NCBI RefSeq assembly: GCF_003718735.1
Contig: NZ_CP033460.1
Span: 620,001 to 684,000 of the forward strand
Length of the DNA stretch: 64,000 bases
Reading direction: 5' to 3'
DNA from: Staphylococcus debuckii
GTDB lineage: Bacteria > Bacillota > Bacilli > Staphylococcales > Staphylococcaceae
The position numbers and the translations under genes are program-made. This document shows positions 45,227 to 55,534 of this stretch, piece after piece. Below the pieces are notes generated by a model. The model saw nothing but the letters and a program-made list of their open reading frames with translations, was not told where the DNA came from and made no database searches. Each line of letters begins with the position of its first letter. The first letter of the stretch is position 1.

Positions 45227-46715
45227 CTTATTGCTCGTTCCCTTATTAGTCCCGCTGATTACCGGACTCGTCTTATTCTTCTTCAAGGAACGTTTGATGG
45301 TCACACGGCGTATTGCGATTACGATGTTGATAGTGACGACAGCTGTGTCAATCTACTTGTTAATCCATGTCTTTAATACCAAACCGCTCGTCATCAACTT
45401 TGGAGATTGGAAGCCGCCATTCGGAATTCAATTTGTCGGCGATACCTTGGCACTCTTTTTCACTACTATCGCCAACTTTGTCGTCACGGTCATTATTTAT
45501 TTCGGTTTCGGAAAAAAGGAACACTTGGCCAACCGCTATTTCTTACCGTCTTTCATATTGTTTATGTTAACAGGGGTGAATGGCAGTTTCTTAACCGCCG
45601 ATATCTTTAATTTATATGTCATGTTCGAAATTATGCTGATTTCCTCGTTTGTACTTTTAACCTTAGGCCAAACCTTGGAGCAACTGCGTGCCAGTGTGAT
45701 TTATGTCGTTATGAACGTAGTCAGTTCATGGTTCTTCTTGATCGGCATTGCGTATTTATATGGGACACTCGGTACATTGAACTTCGGACATTTAGCGATG
45801 CGTTTGACTGAAAGTGGCCAACCGCCTGCCATGACGATGGTGGCGATTATGATGATTTTCGTCTTCGGCGGCAAGGCAGCACTCGTCATGTTTATGTGGT
45901 TGCCGAAAGCGTATGCGGCATTGAATACAGAACTCGCAGCACTCTTTGCAGGTTTAATGACGAAAGTCGGTGTTTACGCATTAATTCGCGTCATGACCTT
46001 GCTCTTTAATCATCAGCCGGATATCACGCACCAATTAATGTACTATATGGCGATTATTACTATGATTATCGGGGCAGTCGGTGTCTTAGGTTATGAAGAT
46101 GTGAAGAAAATTGCAGCCTACCAAGTGATATTATCCATCGGTTTTTCCGTGATGGGTATCAGTGTATTGAATGAAGCGGGTATTACCGGAGCTATTTATT
46201 ACGCAGGTCACGACATCATCATTAAAACCTTACTCTTCTTAGTCTTAGGTGTCTTTGTGGTTCAATGCAACTCACGCAGTTACAAGAACGTGGGCGGCTT
46301 GATTCATGTGCATCCGAGCCTCGGCATTATCTTCTTTATCCTAACACTATCGATTGGAGGAGTACCGCCCTTCAGCGGATTCCCTGGTAAAGTCTTGATT
46401 ATTCAAGGCGCCTTGGAAAAAGGCTATATCACCGGCGTCGTAGTCTTAGTGCTCACAAGTATTATTGCTATGTACAGCTTACTGCGAATCTTCTTCGTGA
46501 TGTATTTCGGCAGAGAAGATATTCCGAAAGTACATCCTGTACCATTGCCGACACACAAGATTATCGCTATGTTTCTATTGACTGCAGCGACTGTATTGAT
46601 GGGCGTCTGTGGCGAATGGTTCTTAGATTTCGCACGCCAAGCAGCAGAATTAAATTTGCATCCAAGCGAGTACATTAAAGCAATTATTCCCAATGTGAAA
46701 GTGGAGGTGGATTGA
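45210..46715 (+). CDS. mnhD2: Mnh2 antiporter subunit D
   Basis: About 501 residues with 14 helices, NuoM/N-like. It has [18 protein letters not shown] with the conserved Glu and [21 protein letters not shown] with the conserved Lys and Glu used in ion translocation. Three ATGs (45207, 45210, 45219) compete. GGAG at 45200-45203 favours 45210; resemblance to known MnhD2 N termini favours 45219. It overlaps mnhC2. Confidence 0.93.
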   Translation: MTSMNNLLLVPLLVPLITGLVLFFFKERLMVTRRIAITMLIVTTAVSIYLLIHVFNTKPLVINFGDWKPPFGIQFVGDTLALFFTTIANFVVTVIIYFGFGKKEHLANRYFLPSFILFMLTGVNGSFLTADIFNLYVMFEIMLISSFVLLTLGQTLEQLRASVIYVVMNVVSSWFFLIGIAYLYGTLGTLNFGHLAMRLTESGQPPAMTMVAIMMIFVFGGKAALVMFMWLPKAYAALNTELAALFAGLMTKVGVYALIRVMTLLFNHQPDITHQLMYYMAIITMIIGAVGVLGYEDVKKIAAYQVILSIGFSVMGISVLNEAGITGAIYYAGHDIIIKTLLFLVLGVFVVQCNSRSYKNVGGLIHVHPSLGIIFFILTLSIGGVPPFSGFPGKVLIIQGALEKGYITGVVVLVLTSIIAMYSLLRIFFVMYFGREDIPKVHPVPLPTHKIIAMFLLTAATVLMGVCGEWFLDFARQAAELNLHPSEYIKAIIPNVKVEVD

Positions 46716-47203
46716 TGTTAGCACAATTAACGTTAAATATTTTAATCGCATTCTTGTGGACGTTATTCCAAGATGAAGATAAGTTTCATTTGTCCACTTT
46801 CATTGCCGGCTATTTAATTGGTATTGTAATTGTTTATTTAATACATCGTTTCTTCTTCAAACGCGTATTCTATTTAAAGAAAGTTTGGGTGATATTTAAA
46901 TTTATTATCGTTTATAATGTGCAGTTGATTATTTCTAGTTTCTCAACCATTAATTATATTCTCTTTAAATCCGATGATATGAATCCAGGTTTATTAATTT
47001 ATGAAACTTCTTTAAAGAGAGATTGGGCAATTACCTTATTGACCTTGCTGATTATGTTGACGCCAGGTTCATTAGTATTACGGATATCACCAGACGGTAG
47101 TCGCTTCTTTATTCACGCAATCGATGTATCAGAAAGAGACAAAGCCATTTTAACGAAACAAATTAAAAAATATGAACGCTTAATCTGGGAGGTGCTCAAA
47201 TGA
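46715..47203 (+). CDS. mnhE2: Mnh2 antiporter subunit E
   Basis: 162 residues, MrpE type: two or three N-terminal helices then a soluble region with [28 protein letters not shown] 46715 overlaps the mnhD2 stop by one base and has GGAGGTGG. Confidence 0.92.
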   Translation: MLAQLTLNILIAFLWTLFQDEDKFHLSTFIAGYLIGIVIVYLIHRFFFKRVFYLKKVWVIFKFIIVYNVQLIISSFSTINYILFKSDDMNPGLLIYETSLKRDWAITLLTLLIMLTPGSLVLRISPDGSRFFIHAIDVSERDKAILTKQIKKYERLIWEVLK

Positions 47204-47496
47204 TTGAAACCATTATTATGTGGATGATACACGCAGCACTCGTGATTTACGGACTCGCAGTCATCGTCGCAATGTACCGCGTCGTCAAAGGACCGACCAC
47301 ACCTAATAGAGTCGTTGCTTTCGATTCAATCGGTGCCATGGTCATTTCAATCGTAGGACTCTTAAGCATTGTGCTAGATACATTGAGCTTCTTAGATGCC
47401 AGCCTAATTATCGCTATCTTAGCCTTCTTGAGTACGATCGGCATTTCACGTTTCGTGGAAGGGGGACGCATCTTTGAATCTAAACGAGATCGTTAG
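47200..47496 (+). CDS. mnhF2: Mnh2 antiporter subunit F
   Basis: 98 residues, three helices, MrpF type with [18 protein letters not shown], the conserved cytoplasmic loop containing an essential Asp. ATG overlaps mnhE2 by four bases. Confidence 0.92.
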   Translation: MIETIIMWMIHAALVIYGLAVIVAMYRVVKGPTTPNRVVAFDSIGAMVISIVGLLSIVLDTLSFLDASLIIAILAFLSTIGISRFVEGGRIFESKRDR

Positions 47497-47950
47497 TTTA
47501 TTCGCAGCAGTTCTAATACTCCTAGGTTCCATCGTTGCCTTGATCAGCGCCATTGGTATCGTCAAATTCAAAGACGTCTTCTTACGCGCACACGCAGCGA
47601 CTAAGAGCTCCACACTATCCGTGCTGCTCTCCTTGACCGGCGTCTTTATCTACTTCCTGATGTTGCGCGATTACTTCAGCGTCCGCACCTTGCTGACCAT
47701 ACTTTTCCTATATCTGACCTCGCCAGTAGCAGGACAGATGATTGTACGAGCAGCCTATAACATAGGTTCTTATATGTATATGAAAGACTCTCAGAGAAAA
47801 GGTACTTCCTTGAACATCGCCTACAATCGTAAAGAGGCGCTTAAGAACCGTAAATTGCGCGCAGCCAGAAGAAAAGAAATTACAGAAGCCTTCAGAAAAG
47901 GGGAAAGAGAACCAACTATCAGTTATAAGCCCTATAAAAAGAAAAAATAA
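47474..47950 (+). CDS. mnhG2: Mnh2 antiporter subunit G
   Basis: 158 residues, three helices then a basic tail; MrpG type (ALISAIGIVKFKDVFLRAHAATK). TTG 47474 with GGAAGGGGG upstream; overlaps mnhF2 by 23 nt. Last gene of the operon. Confidence 0.92.
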   Translation: MNLNEIVSLFAAVLILLGSIVALISAIGIVKFKDVFLRAHAATKSSTLSVLLSLTGVFIYFLMLRDYFSVRTLLTILFLYLTSPVAGQMIVRAAYNIGSYMYMKDSQRKGTSLNIAYNRKEALKNRKLRAARRKEITEAFRKGEREPTISYKPYKKKK

Positions 47951-47984
47951 CAACTATAATAGAGAAATGAAGGAGTGATATAAC

Positions 47985-48278
47985 ATGTCACTGAATAAAG
48001 AACAACGCGCAATAACCAGTGAGGAACTCAAAGCACACTTTGCAAAATCAACATTAAGCAAAGCGGATTTAGCAGATGCTTTAGATGTTTCAGTTGAAGA
48101 CATTGAGCATGTGTTAGCAATGAAAGCACCTAAATTCGGTGCGAAGTTACAAAGATTTATCCATCTCGTATGGGATGTACGAGATGAAATTAATCATGAA
48201 ATTCGTAAACACGGTAAAGAACCCGCACCTTATACCTATTTAAAAGGAGAGAAAGAAGACTACTGGTTCTTGCAATAA
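47985..48278 (+). CDS. DUF2316 family protein
   Basis: 97 residues. The middle (STLSKADLADALDVSVEDIEHVL) has a helix-turn-helix-like pattern, and the tail EPAPYTYLKGEKEDYWFL is typical of DUF2316 proteins of unknown function. ATG 47985 has GAAGGAGTG. It lies 34 nt after mnhG2 with no terminator between, so it may be the last cistron of the antiporter transcript. Confidence 0.75.
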   Translation: MSLNKEQRAITSEELKAHFAKSTLSKADLADALDVSVEDIEHVLAMKAPKFGAKLQRFIHLVWDVRDEINHEIRKHGKEPAPYTYLKGEKEDYWFLQ

Positions 48279-48288
48279 GTAAAATTTA

Positions 48289-48334
48289 GACGGCTTTGAA
48301 ACAGGTGGGGAAACACTTGTTTTAAGGTCGTCTT
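48289..48334 (+). terminator. Terminator after the DUF2316 gene
   Basis: AGACGGCTTTGAAACAGGT and ACTTGTTTTAAGGTCGTCT form a long imperfect stem followed by TTTATC. Confidence 0.6.
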
Positions 48335-48409
48335 TATCTATTCGACAATACTATACTTTTAGTAGGATATGTAGAGGATATTAAAATACAAGATAATATT
48401 ATAGTAAAA

Positions 48410-48423
48410 CGCTTTAGAAAGCG
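48410..48423. promoter_or_regulatory. Perfect 6-2-6 dyad upstream of ldhD
   Basis: CGCTTT-AG-AAAGCG, directly followed by TATAAT (48425-48430). It may be an operator on a second, more distant ldhD promoter. The cognate regulator is unknown. Confidence 0.4.
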
Positions 48424-48465
48424 CTATAATGAAATAACAGAGAATTCAGAATTAAGCTTATCCTC

Positions 48466-48494
48466 TTGACTATGTGAATATGTTCACATAAAAT
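48466..48494 (+). promoter_or_regulatory. ldhD promoter with Rex operator in the spacer
   Basis: TTGACT (48466-48471), 17-nt spacer, TAAAAT (48489-48494). The spacer is filled by ATGTGAATATGTTCACAT (48472-48489), which fits the Rex site TGTGAA-N4-TTCACA. Rex releases DNA when NADH is high, so the gene should be induced under low oxygen. Confidence 0.85.
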
Positions 48495-48552
48495 AATAAG
48501 TGAGATAAGATTTATTCAATTACATTAATTTTTTAGAATCGAGGGAGTAATT

Positions 48553-49545
48553 ATGACAAGAATTAAGTTTTTTGGTACACGCGATTATGAAAAAGACATG
48601 GCTTTAAATTGGGCTAAGGAAAATGATGTGGAAGTTTCATTTTCAGATGACTTTTTAAGCTATGATACTTTAGATCAACTTGAAGGATTTGACGGGGTTA
48701 CAACAATGCAGTTCGGCAAACTTGAACCTGAAGCTTATCCTAAGTTAGAGGAAATGGGAATTAAACAAATCGCGCAACGTACTGCAGGATTTGATATGTA
48801 CGACTTAGATTTAGCTAAAAAACACGGCATCATCGTATCAAATGTTTCTAGCTACTCTCCAGAAACAATTGCTGAATACGCAGTAGCGGCTGCATTGAAC
48901 CTTGTACGTCATTTCCCACAAATTGAAAAACGCGTTCAAGATTACAACTTCACTTGGGAAGCACCAATCATGTCTAAACCAGTGAAAAATATGACAGTTG
49001 CTATCATCGGAACAGGCCGTATCGGTGCCTTGACTGGTGAATTATTTGCAGGTTTCGGTGCGAAAGTTGTAGGTTATGACTTATATCCTAATGATTCATT
49101 AGATTTCTTAGAATATAAAGATTCAATTGAAGAAGCGGTTAAAGATGCAGATATCGTATCATTGCATATGCCAGCTACTAAAGAAAATCATCACGCATTC
49201 AATAAAGAAATGTTTGATAAATTCAAAGACGGTGCTGTATTAGTCAATGCTGCACGTGGCGCAATGGTAGATACTGAAGCAATGATTGATGCTATAGACA
49301 GTGGTAAATTATTAGGTGCTGCAGTGGATACGTATGAATTCGAAATGCCATACTTCACTTTTGATTGGTCTGATAAAGAATTAGAAGACGACACATTCAA
49401 ACGCTTAATCGAAAATGAAAGAATTCAATTGACACCACATATCGCATTCTTCTCAGATGAAGCGGTACGTAACTTAGTTGAAGGCGGTTTAAACGCTGCA
49501 TTGAACGTTATTAACACAGGCGATACACCAACTCGCTTGAACTAA
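48553..49545 (+). CDS. ldhD: D-lactate dehydrogenase
   Basis: 330 residues, the length of staphylococcal D-LDH. It reduces pyruvate to D-lactate with NADH. Rossmann motif [14 protein letters not shown] (about 148-161), substrate Arg in NAARGAMVD, and catalytic His in [13 protein letters not shown] with the E of the relay before it. ATG 48553 follows GAGGGAG. A Rex-type operator covers its promoter, as expected for a fermentative gene. Confidence 0.95.
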   Translation: MTRIKFFGTRDYEKDMALNWAKENDVEVSFSDDFLSYDTLDQLEGFDGVTTMQFGKLEPEAYPKLEEMGIKQIAQRTAGFDMYDLDLAKKHGIIVSNVSSYSPETIAEYAVAAALNLVRHFPQIEKRVQDYNFTWEAPIMSKPVKNMTVAIIGTGRIGALTGELFAGFGAKVVGYDLYPNDSLDFLEYKDSIEEAVKDADIVSLHMPATKENHHAFNKEMFDKFKDGAVLVNAARGAMVDTEAMIDAIDSGKLLGAAVDTYEFEMPYFTFDWSDKELEDDTFKRLIENERIQLTPHIAFFSDEAVRNLVEGGLNAALNVINTGDTPTRLN

Positions 49546-49576
49546 ATTTGTTGAGTCGAAGTTTTAAATCATAAAG

Positions 49577-49611
49577 AAGCCGGAACAGTATTGTACTGCT
49601 CCGGCTTTTCT
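49577..49611 (+). terminator. Terminator of ldhD
   Basis: AAGCCGGAACAGT and ACTGCTCCGGCTT form a strong stem around ATTGT, then TTCTT. It also separates ldhD from the convergent permease. Confidence 0.85.
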
Positions 49612-49643
49612 TATGGAAAAAAGAAAGCTTTTATCTCCAACCT

Positions 49644-51008
49644 TTACTTTTTCGAAGTACGGTTTTTAAAGCCGCCAAATCGATATGCAACATAAAGCAA
49701 GAGCAACCAGAATGGTGAGAAGTACAACGCTACACGCGTATCTTCAGCTAAGAACAGAATTACAATTACGATTGCGAAGAATACCAGCGTGCTATAAGAT
49801 CCGATAACTCCGAAGAAGTTCTTGAACTTAGATTGAGCATGCAACTCTGGATGCTGCTTACGATACTTGATGTAGCAAATTAAGATAATCGTCCAAATAA
49901 AGATGAAGAATATTGTCGCTACAGTAGTAACCACTGTAAATACAGTATCTGGAATAATATAGTTCAAAAGTGCTGCCAAGAATAAAACGACGCCTGAGAA
50001 TATTAACGCGTTATAAGGAACGCCATGACGATTAGCTTTACCGAGTGAGCTTGGTGCACTCTTAGAAACTGCAAGACCATAAACCATACGGCTATTACTG
50101 AACAAGCCGCTGTTCGCAGCACTGGCCGCTGAAGTCAGTACAACAAAGTTAACAATACCGGCAGCTGCTGGAATACCTGCAAGTACGAATAAATTAACAA
50201 ATGGACTTTCATTTGGATCTAGTTTATTCCAAGGCGTGATACTCATAATCACCATCAAACTGATGACATAGAAAATAATGATACGGAGTCCGACACTGTT
50301 AATCGCTTTCGGCAAGTTCTTTTCAGGATCCTTCGTTTCACGTGCGGTTACACCGACGAGTTCAATTCCTACAAAGCTGAAGACCGCCATTTGAAAGGCG
50401 AGTAAGAAGCCCATCATACCGTTCGGGAAAAATCCTCCGTGTGAATAAAGATTGCTGAAACCACTCTTGATGTGGTTAGCAGAAGTAAAACCAGTGAAAA
50501 TCATCCATAAACCGATTGCAATTAAGAATAAAATCGCAATTACTTTAATAATGGCAAACCAGAATTCGATTTCACCATAGACTTTAACCGTCATTAAGTT
50601 CAAACCTAAAAGTAAGATAACTGTGATAATCGCTGTCAGATAAGGCGGTACGCTTGGCCACCAGAAGTTGATATACTTCGTTACAGCCGTGATATCAGCA
50701 ATACCTGTAGCCACCCAACAGAACCAATACGTCCATCCTGTAAAGAAGCCGGCCATATGCCCAAGATAATCATCAGCGATATCGATAAATGAGTTGTAGT
50801 TGCTATTAGACAGTAATAATTCACCTAAGGCACGCATCATAATGAATAAAAAGAAACCGATGATGATATAGGCAAGTAAAATGGAAGGCCCAGCTAACGC
50901 AATACTTTTTCCTGCCCCCAAGAATAATCCAGTACCGATTGCGCCCCCAATGGCAATCAATTGAATGTGCCGGTTACTCATACTGCGTTTTAAATCGTTG
51001 TTTTCCAT
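49644..51008 (-). CDS. cycA: D-serine/D-alanine/glycine:proton symporter
   Basis: 454 residues, 12 helices, APC superfamily. It closely follows E. coli CycA from SNRHIQLIAIGGAIGTGLF through GWTYWFCWVATGIAD, VFSFVGIELVGVTARETKDP and VLTSAASAANSG. It imports small D- and L-amino acids and glycine using the proton gradient. I moved the start to ATG 51008, which has GAGAGGAGA 7-8 nt ahead; the longer frame adds 13 unsupported residues. A cre-like site with one mismatch (TGAAAGCGTTTTAA, 51173-51186) lies in the 290-nt upstream region. Confidence 0.88.
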   Translation of the reverse strand: MENNDLKRSMSNRHIQLIAIGGAIGTGLFLGAGKSIALAGPSILLAYIIIGFFLFIMMRALGELLLSNSNYNSFIDIADDYLGHMAGFFTGWTYWFCWVATGIADITAVTKYINFWWPSVPPYLTAIITVILLLGLNLMTVKVYGEIEFWFAIIKVIAILFLIAIGLWMIFTGFTSANHIKSGFSNLYSHGGFFPNGMMGFLLAFQMAVFSFVGIELVGVTARETKDPEKNLPKAINSVGLRIIIFYVISLMVIMSITPWNKLDPNESPFVNLFVLAGIPAAAGIVNFVVLTSAASAANSGLFSNSRMVYGLAVSKSAPSSLGKANRHGVPYNALIFSGVVLFLAALLNYIIPDTVFTVVTTVATIFFIFIWTIILICYIKYRKQHPELHAQSKFKNFFGVIGSYSTLVFFAIVIVILFLAEDTRVALYFSPFWLLLLYVAYRFGGFKNRTSKK

Positions 51009-51301
51009 AATATGTCTCCTCTCGATGTTGATGGAAAAAGATGGCATACAAGCTGTATTTCACCTAATCCCTATTTATATTGCACGGAATAGAATCTATA
51101 TAATGAAGTATTATACACTAAATTTATTCTTTGAATAGTCTGATTTTTAAATTTTCTTAATATATTGAAAATGAAAGCGTTTTAAATATTACTTTAAGAT
51201 GTTTAAGCTGAATTATGATAAATATGTGAAATGGATTTTCAAATGTATGAAACAGGGTATGGGAACAAAGAATACATCATTTGAGAGAGGGAGAAACAAA
51301 G

Positions 51302-51940
51302 ATGAAACGCATCATGATTATGTTATTGGCTTGTGGGTGTATATTATCAGCGTGCTCTATGTCTGGAGATAAAGAAGCGGAGCATAAAGATAAGCCAGAG
51401 AAAAAAATAACCCAAAAGCAGCCGACTGAAAAAGACGCGTCTAAAATTAATTTGCATCCAGAAATCTTTACTAAAAAAGCTAAGAATAAAAATATCAGTG
51501 AAGCAGAAATGAAGCGAGACATTCAACAATATCTCAATGCAGATCACGATTTAACTAAGATTTCTGAGCATTATCAAGATGCCATGTATTCAGAGAAAGG
51601 TTTGAGCAAAGAAGAAGCAAATCATATTAAACAGGCTGGAAAACTGACAGATAAAAATGATAATAATTTCGCTGACTACATTAATCAAAACAAATTGCCA
51701 AAAGGCTATGATAGAAACACGCATAAAATCAGTCGTTATATTACTACTTCCAATCAGTATTTAAGAGATATGGAAGAGAAAATCGATTCGGTTATGGAAA
51801 ATTCTAAAGACGGAAAAGTTTCTATCAAAGAAATCGGTGACATAGGCACAGATAGTGATGTGGTAAATGGCAAACAACAAAAGCAAATTGAAGATTGGTT
51901 AGATAAAAAAGGCATTCAGACACGCGCATTTACAAAATAA
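51302..51940 (+). CDS. NDxxF-motif lipoprotein
   Basis: 212 residues. The N terminus is a lipoprotein signal: basic MKRIM, hydrophobic core, lipobox LSAC with Cys17. The mature part is Lys/Asp-rich and helical, with NDNNF in DKNDNNFADYI, which matches the NDxxF lipoproteins of staphylococci, of unknown function. It would be anchored on the outer face of the membrane. ATG 51302 follows GAGGGAG; a longer frame from 51281 would spoil the signal peptide. Confidence 0.82.
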   Translation: MKRIMIMLLACGCILSACSMSGDKEAEHKDKPEKKITQKQPTEKDASKINLHPEIFTKKAKNKNISEAEMKRDIQQYLNADHDLTKISEHYQDAMYSEKGLSKEEANHIKQAGKLTDKNDNNFADYINQNKLPKGYDRNTHKISRYITTSNQYLRDMEEKIDSVMENSKDGKVSIKEIGDIGTDSDVVNGKQQKQIEDWLDKKGIQTRAFTK

Positions 51941-51964
51941 TGAGTAAACCACAAAGAAGGTAAG

Positions 51965-52004
51965 GAACGGTAACATTTTGTAAGAATGTTACTGTTCTTT
52001 TTTT
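51965..52004 (+). terminator. Terminator after the lipoprotein gene
   Basis: GAACGGTAACATT (51965-51977) and AATGTTACTGTTC (51985-51997), then TTTTTTTC. Confidence 0.88.
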
Positions 52005-52088
52005 CATACGTTATAAGTAGATGAGGGTATAATGAAAGCAAGATTAAGCAATAGTCTTCTCGAATATAGATAAAGTAGGTGGTTTGAA

Positions 52089-52988
52089 ATGGTACAGGTA
52101 TTAGAAATTCATAATTTAACTAAACGTTTCGGCAAGTTCCAAGCGCTTTCTCATTTAAATTTAACAATTAAAGAGGGAGAAATTTTCGGCTATATAGGAC
52201 CTAATGGTGCAGGTAAGTCGACAACTATCAAAACAATCTTGGGATTATTGAAACCCACTGAAGGAAGTGTGACATTATTCGGTCAAGATGCTTTTAAGCA
52301 ACCCGTCAACATTCATCAACATATCGCCTATGTACCAGGTGATGTGAATTTGTGGCCGAATTTAACTGGCGGAGAAGTCATCGATTTTTTATTAAGTTTG
52401 CAAACACATGTAAATCATGCACGAAAACAAGAGTTGATTGAACGTTTTGAGCTGGATATTCGGAAGAAATGCAGCGCCTATTCAAAAGGAAACCGTCAGA
52501 AAGTGGCTTTGGTAACAGCGTTAAGTATAGATGCCGAACTTTATATCTTTGACGAACCGACTGCAGGATTGGATCCGTTGATGGAAAAGGTATTTCAAGA
52601 GTATGTACGAGATTGTAAAGCACGCGGTAAAACCGTACTACTCTCAAGCCATATTCTCTCTGAAGTAGAGCAACTATGTGATCGCGTAGGCATTATTCGA
52701 AAAGGCAAGATGGTAGAAGTCGGTACATTAGAAGAAATGCGCCATCTGACACGCATGCGCTTTACAGTAGAAACAGCACAACCTTTGCAAGATGTTGAAC
52801 AACAAACTGGGATTCATGATTTATCAAAACAAGAGGACGTATACCGTTTTCAAGTAGATTCTGATCAGGTGGGCGAAGTCATTCAATACTTGAGTCGCTT
52901 CCATGTAAAAAAATTAGAGAGTCAACCTCCAACACTGGAAGACTTATTCTTGCGTCATTACGGCGAAGAAATTAAAGAAGGTGATTAA
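52089..52988 (+). CDS. ABC transporter ATP-binding protein (drug-efflux/ABC-2 type)
   Basis: 299 residues: Walker A GPNGAGKST, signature YSKGNRQKVALV (a Lys-containing variant of the LSGGQ motif, common in this class), Walker B LYIFDEPTAG and H-loop SSHILSEVEQLC. The C-terminal 80 residues are the usual extension of CcmA-type ATPases. It overlaps the permease gene by 8 nt and should power it. The substrate is unknown; antibiotics or peptides are typical for this class. Confidence 0.9.
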   Translation: MVQVLEIHNLTKRFGKFQALSHLNLTIKEGEIFGYIGPNGAGKSTTIKTILGLLKPTEGSVTLFGQDAFKQPVNIHQHIAYVPGDVNLWPNLTGGEVIDFLLSLQTHVNHARKQELIERFELDIRKKCSAYSKGNRQKVALVTALSIDAELYIFDEPTAGLDPLMEKVFQEYVRDCKARGKTVLLSSHILSEVEQLCDRVGIIRKGKMVEVGTLEEMRHLTRMRFTVETAQPLQDVEQQTGIHDLSKQEDVYRFQVDSDQVGEVIQYLSRFHVKKLESQPPTLEDLFLRHYGEEIKEGD

Positions 52989-54579
52989 AATGAAACAAAA
53001 TTTATATCACACTTCTAAAATAACGCTATTTTACTTAAAACTAAATAAGTGGAAAATGTTCTTTTGGTTAGCTGGCCTTGTTCTACTTACTCTAATCATA
53101 CCGCCAGCCTTTAAAAATATTTATCCAGATAATAAAGAATTAGTACCAGTATTTGAAATGTTCAAGAGTCCAGCCATGGAAGCGATGCTAGGAAAAGCAC
53201 ATTTATCTAAAGTGAATCTTGCTTCAATGTTTGCTTATGAAATGCAACTGTTTACGGTCATTCTTGTAGCAATTATGAATATTTTATGGGTAGCTAAAGA
53301 TACTCGAGGAGAAGAGGAAGATGGGCACTTGGAAATGATGCTTGCTTTGCCGGTTGGACGTAATGCTGTACTCGCAAGTGCTGTCATTCAACAAGCTATC
53401 CTTAATACAGTAATGGGGATAATCATAGGAATCGGTTTAACTATGATGAACATCTCGCATTTTACTGTTGAAGGCGGCTTCTTGCATGGGGCAACTCTAG
53501 CAGCTTCAGGATGGATGTTTGGAATGCTGACATTGGTAATCGCCCAGTTAGCTGTTACAAGAAGTCAAACCACAGGCATCAGTATCAGCTTATTACTCAT
53601 AATGTACTTAATGAGAGCGATAGGAGATGTTTCTGTCCAAGGACTATCCAATTGGGTTCCGCTTGGCTGGATAGCGCATACCGAAGTTTATACCAATAAC
53701 TATTGGTGGCCAGTTGCCGCCCTAATTGCAACGGGGCTTATTCTCTTCGTCATTGCATATGTACTAAGCGGCAGACGTGATGCCGAAGCAGGAATGTTGC
53801 CGTCATTTTCAGGACAAGCCAAGGCAGGATGGTTGTTGAAATCACTTTTAGGTATGCAACTGCGATTACAGCGCACAGGCATTATAGCGTGGGGAATTGG
53901 TATGTTCGTACTTGGTTTAGCATACGGCTCAGTATTTGGTGATTTAGATACCTTTTTCAAAGATAATCCCATACTGCAACGGATGCTGACTGGCAATGGT
54001 TCGAATTATGCCGAACAATTTGTGCCTATACTGATGGCAATTATGGGAATGATGTCCACCATCCCAGTACTGATGGCAATTTTCAAAGTACGAAAGGAAA
54101 TAGCAATACAACGTGATGAACTTATACTCTCGCATCCTGTTGGTCGTACACGTTATCTCATGAGCTTTATTTGGATAGGTTTGTTGAACAGCATATTGAT
54201 GATTATATTGGCTGGTCTAGGCATGTATTGTGGCGAGATTAGCAGTATGAACCATCCGATTGCCTTTGAAAAAATCATTAGCGCTAGTTTAGTCTATATC
54301 CCGGCTATCTTAGTATTTGCAGGACTTGCAGTTCTAGTAGCAGGATGGTTTGAAAAAATGAGTATACTCGTCTATCTCTATTTGGCTTATTGTTTCTTGG
54401 TCGTCTATCTAGGTCAATTGCTGGATGTGAAAAAGTGGTTGAAATCTATCACTCCATTCGGTCATGTTCCAAGACTTCCGATAGCAGATATGGAATGGTC
54501 TCCATTATTATGGATGTTGCTGCTTGCTTTTATTTTTATAGTGACAGGACTTATCGGTTTCAGACGCAGAGACATATAA
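52981..54579 (+). CDS. ABC-2-type transporter permease
   Basis: 532 residues with about 12 helices in two repeated halves, each opened by a helix and an extracytoplasmic loop. Large permeases of this kind (as in TetAB/polyketide-efflux-like systems) pair with one ATPase encoded just upstream, as here. The frame begins at 52981; ATG 52990 (MKQNLYHTSK) is closest to a usable ribosome site (AAAGAAGGTG). The exported compound cannot be told. Confidence 0.85.
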   Translation: MIKMKQNLYHTSKITLFYLKLNKWKMFFWLAGLVLLTLIIPPAFKNIYPDNKELVPVFEMFKSPAMEAMLGKAHLSKVNLASMFAYEMQLFTVILVAIMNILWVAKDTRGEEEDGHLEMMLALPVGRNAVLASAVIQQAILNTVMGIIIGIGLTMMNISHFTVEGGFLHGATLAASGWMFGMLTLVIAQLAVTRSQTTGISISLLLIMYLMRAIGDVSVQGLSNWVPLGWIAHTEVYTNNYWWPVAALIATGLILFVIAYVLSGRRDAEAGMLPSFSGQAKAGWLLKSLLGMQLRLQRTGIIAWGIGMFVLGLAYGSVFGDLDTFFKDNPILQRMLTGNGSNYAEQFVPILMAIMGMMSTIPVLMAIFKVRKEIAIQRDELILSHPVGRTRYLMSFIWIGLLNSILMIILAGLGMYCGEISSMNHPIAFEKIISASLVYIPAILVFAGLAVLVAGWFEKMSILVYLYLAYCFLVVYLGQLLDVKKWLKSITPFGHVPRLPIADMEWSPLLWMLLLAFIFIVTGLIGFRRRDI

Positions 54580-54659
54580 GGTATTTAAGCTTTCCAAAGC
54601 TTTCTTTTTCCATCAAAGCATGGTAAATTGAGTAGGTTATTAAGCATCAGGAGGAGACA

Positions 54660-55010
54660 ATGGAAAAAACTTCACCTAATTGTCCGAGCTGCGGTTCGGA
54701 GTATACGTATTTGGACGGCGCATTATTTGTGTGCCCGATGTGTGCGCATGAATGGACACAAGATTCAGTTGAGGAAGCGGAAGAAGCATTAAAGGTACGC
54801 GATGCTAACGGCCAGGAATTGGCTGATGGCGACACGGTTACGGTGATTAAAGATTTGAAAGTGAAAGGTGCTTCATCTGTGATTAAGCAAGGCACGAAAG
54901 TTAAAGGGATTCGTTTAGTAGATCCTGAAGATGGACATGATATTGATTGTAAGATTCCGGGCTTTGGCCAAATCGGCTTGAAGTCTATGTATGTAAAGAA
55001 GATAAAGTGA
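54660..55010 (+). CDS. PhnA/YjdM-like zinc-ribbon protein
   Basis: 116 residues. An N-terminal zinc ribbon ([21 protein letters not shown], two CxxC pairs about residues 8-29) is followed by an SH3-like PhnA domain ([23 protein letters not shown]). Proteins of this name are not needed for phosphonate use; their function is unclear. ATG 54660 follows AGGAGGAGA. The gene has its own terminator. Confidence 0.88.
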   Translation: MEKTSPNCPSCGSEYTYLDGALFVCPMCAHEWTQDSVEEAEEALKVRDANGQELADGDTVTVIKDLKVKGASSVIKQGTKVKGIRLVDPEDGHDIDCKIPGFGQIGLKSMYVKKIK

Positions 55011-55020
55011 GCAGAACAGA

Positions 55021-55060
55021 AATAGGAGCTGAGACAATAATGTCCAAGCTCCTATTTTTT
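55021..55060. terminator. Terminator between the convergent PhnA-like and small membrane genes
   Basis: AATAGGAGCT (55021-55030) and AGCTCCTATT (55047-55056) with an inner GACA/TGTC, then TTTT. Same design as 10988. Confidence 0.8.
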
Positions 55061-55313
55061 ATACCATAGATTTCTTTTGCTTTTTCAAAAAGTAACTCAG
55101 AATATCGCAAGCAATACAAATAATAATTAATGCAGAGAGGGTCAAAATTTGAGGTGTGCTGTCGATAGTGATACCTAGTTTAAATTCGCCAGTACTTTGG
55201 AAATTTGCATAGAATCCAAAGGCTAAAATAGCAAGGACGCCGATGATACAAGCAATTGCAATTAAATCACAAGCTAACTTAATACGTGGATGTTTCAATT
55301 GAGTGTTAATCAT
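55059..55313 (-). CDS. Small membrane protein of unknown function
   Basis: 84 residues with two hydrophobic helices (about 12-33 and 52-72), a short polar loop between them and a lysine-rich end (FLKKQKKS). Not recognised. ATG 55313 has GGAGGTG upstream on the minus strand. It stands alone and converges on the PhnA-like gene. Confidence 0.62.
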   Translation of the reverse strand: MINTQLKHPRIKLACDLIAIACIIGVLAILAFGFYANFQSTGEFKLGITIDSTPQILTLSALIIICIACDILSYFLKKQKKSMV

Positions 55314-55534
55314 TGTGCACCTCCGTATTGAATGAATTGATATCTTACACTCATTATATCATATAAAATATGAAATTATTAATAGTGTTCCACTTGGGTT
55401 GAACCACCAAATTGATTCGATATCTCAGCTATCACATGAATTAAACGAATACAAAAGATATAATGGAAGTGTAAAGAATAAGTAAGTAATAGATTAGCAG
55501 TATTCGAGATAACTTCATACAAAGGGTGAGTACA

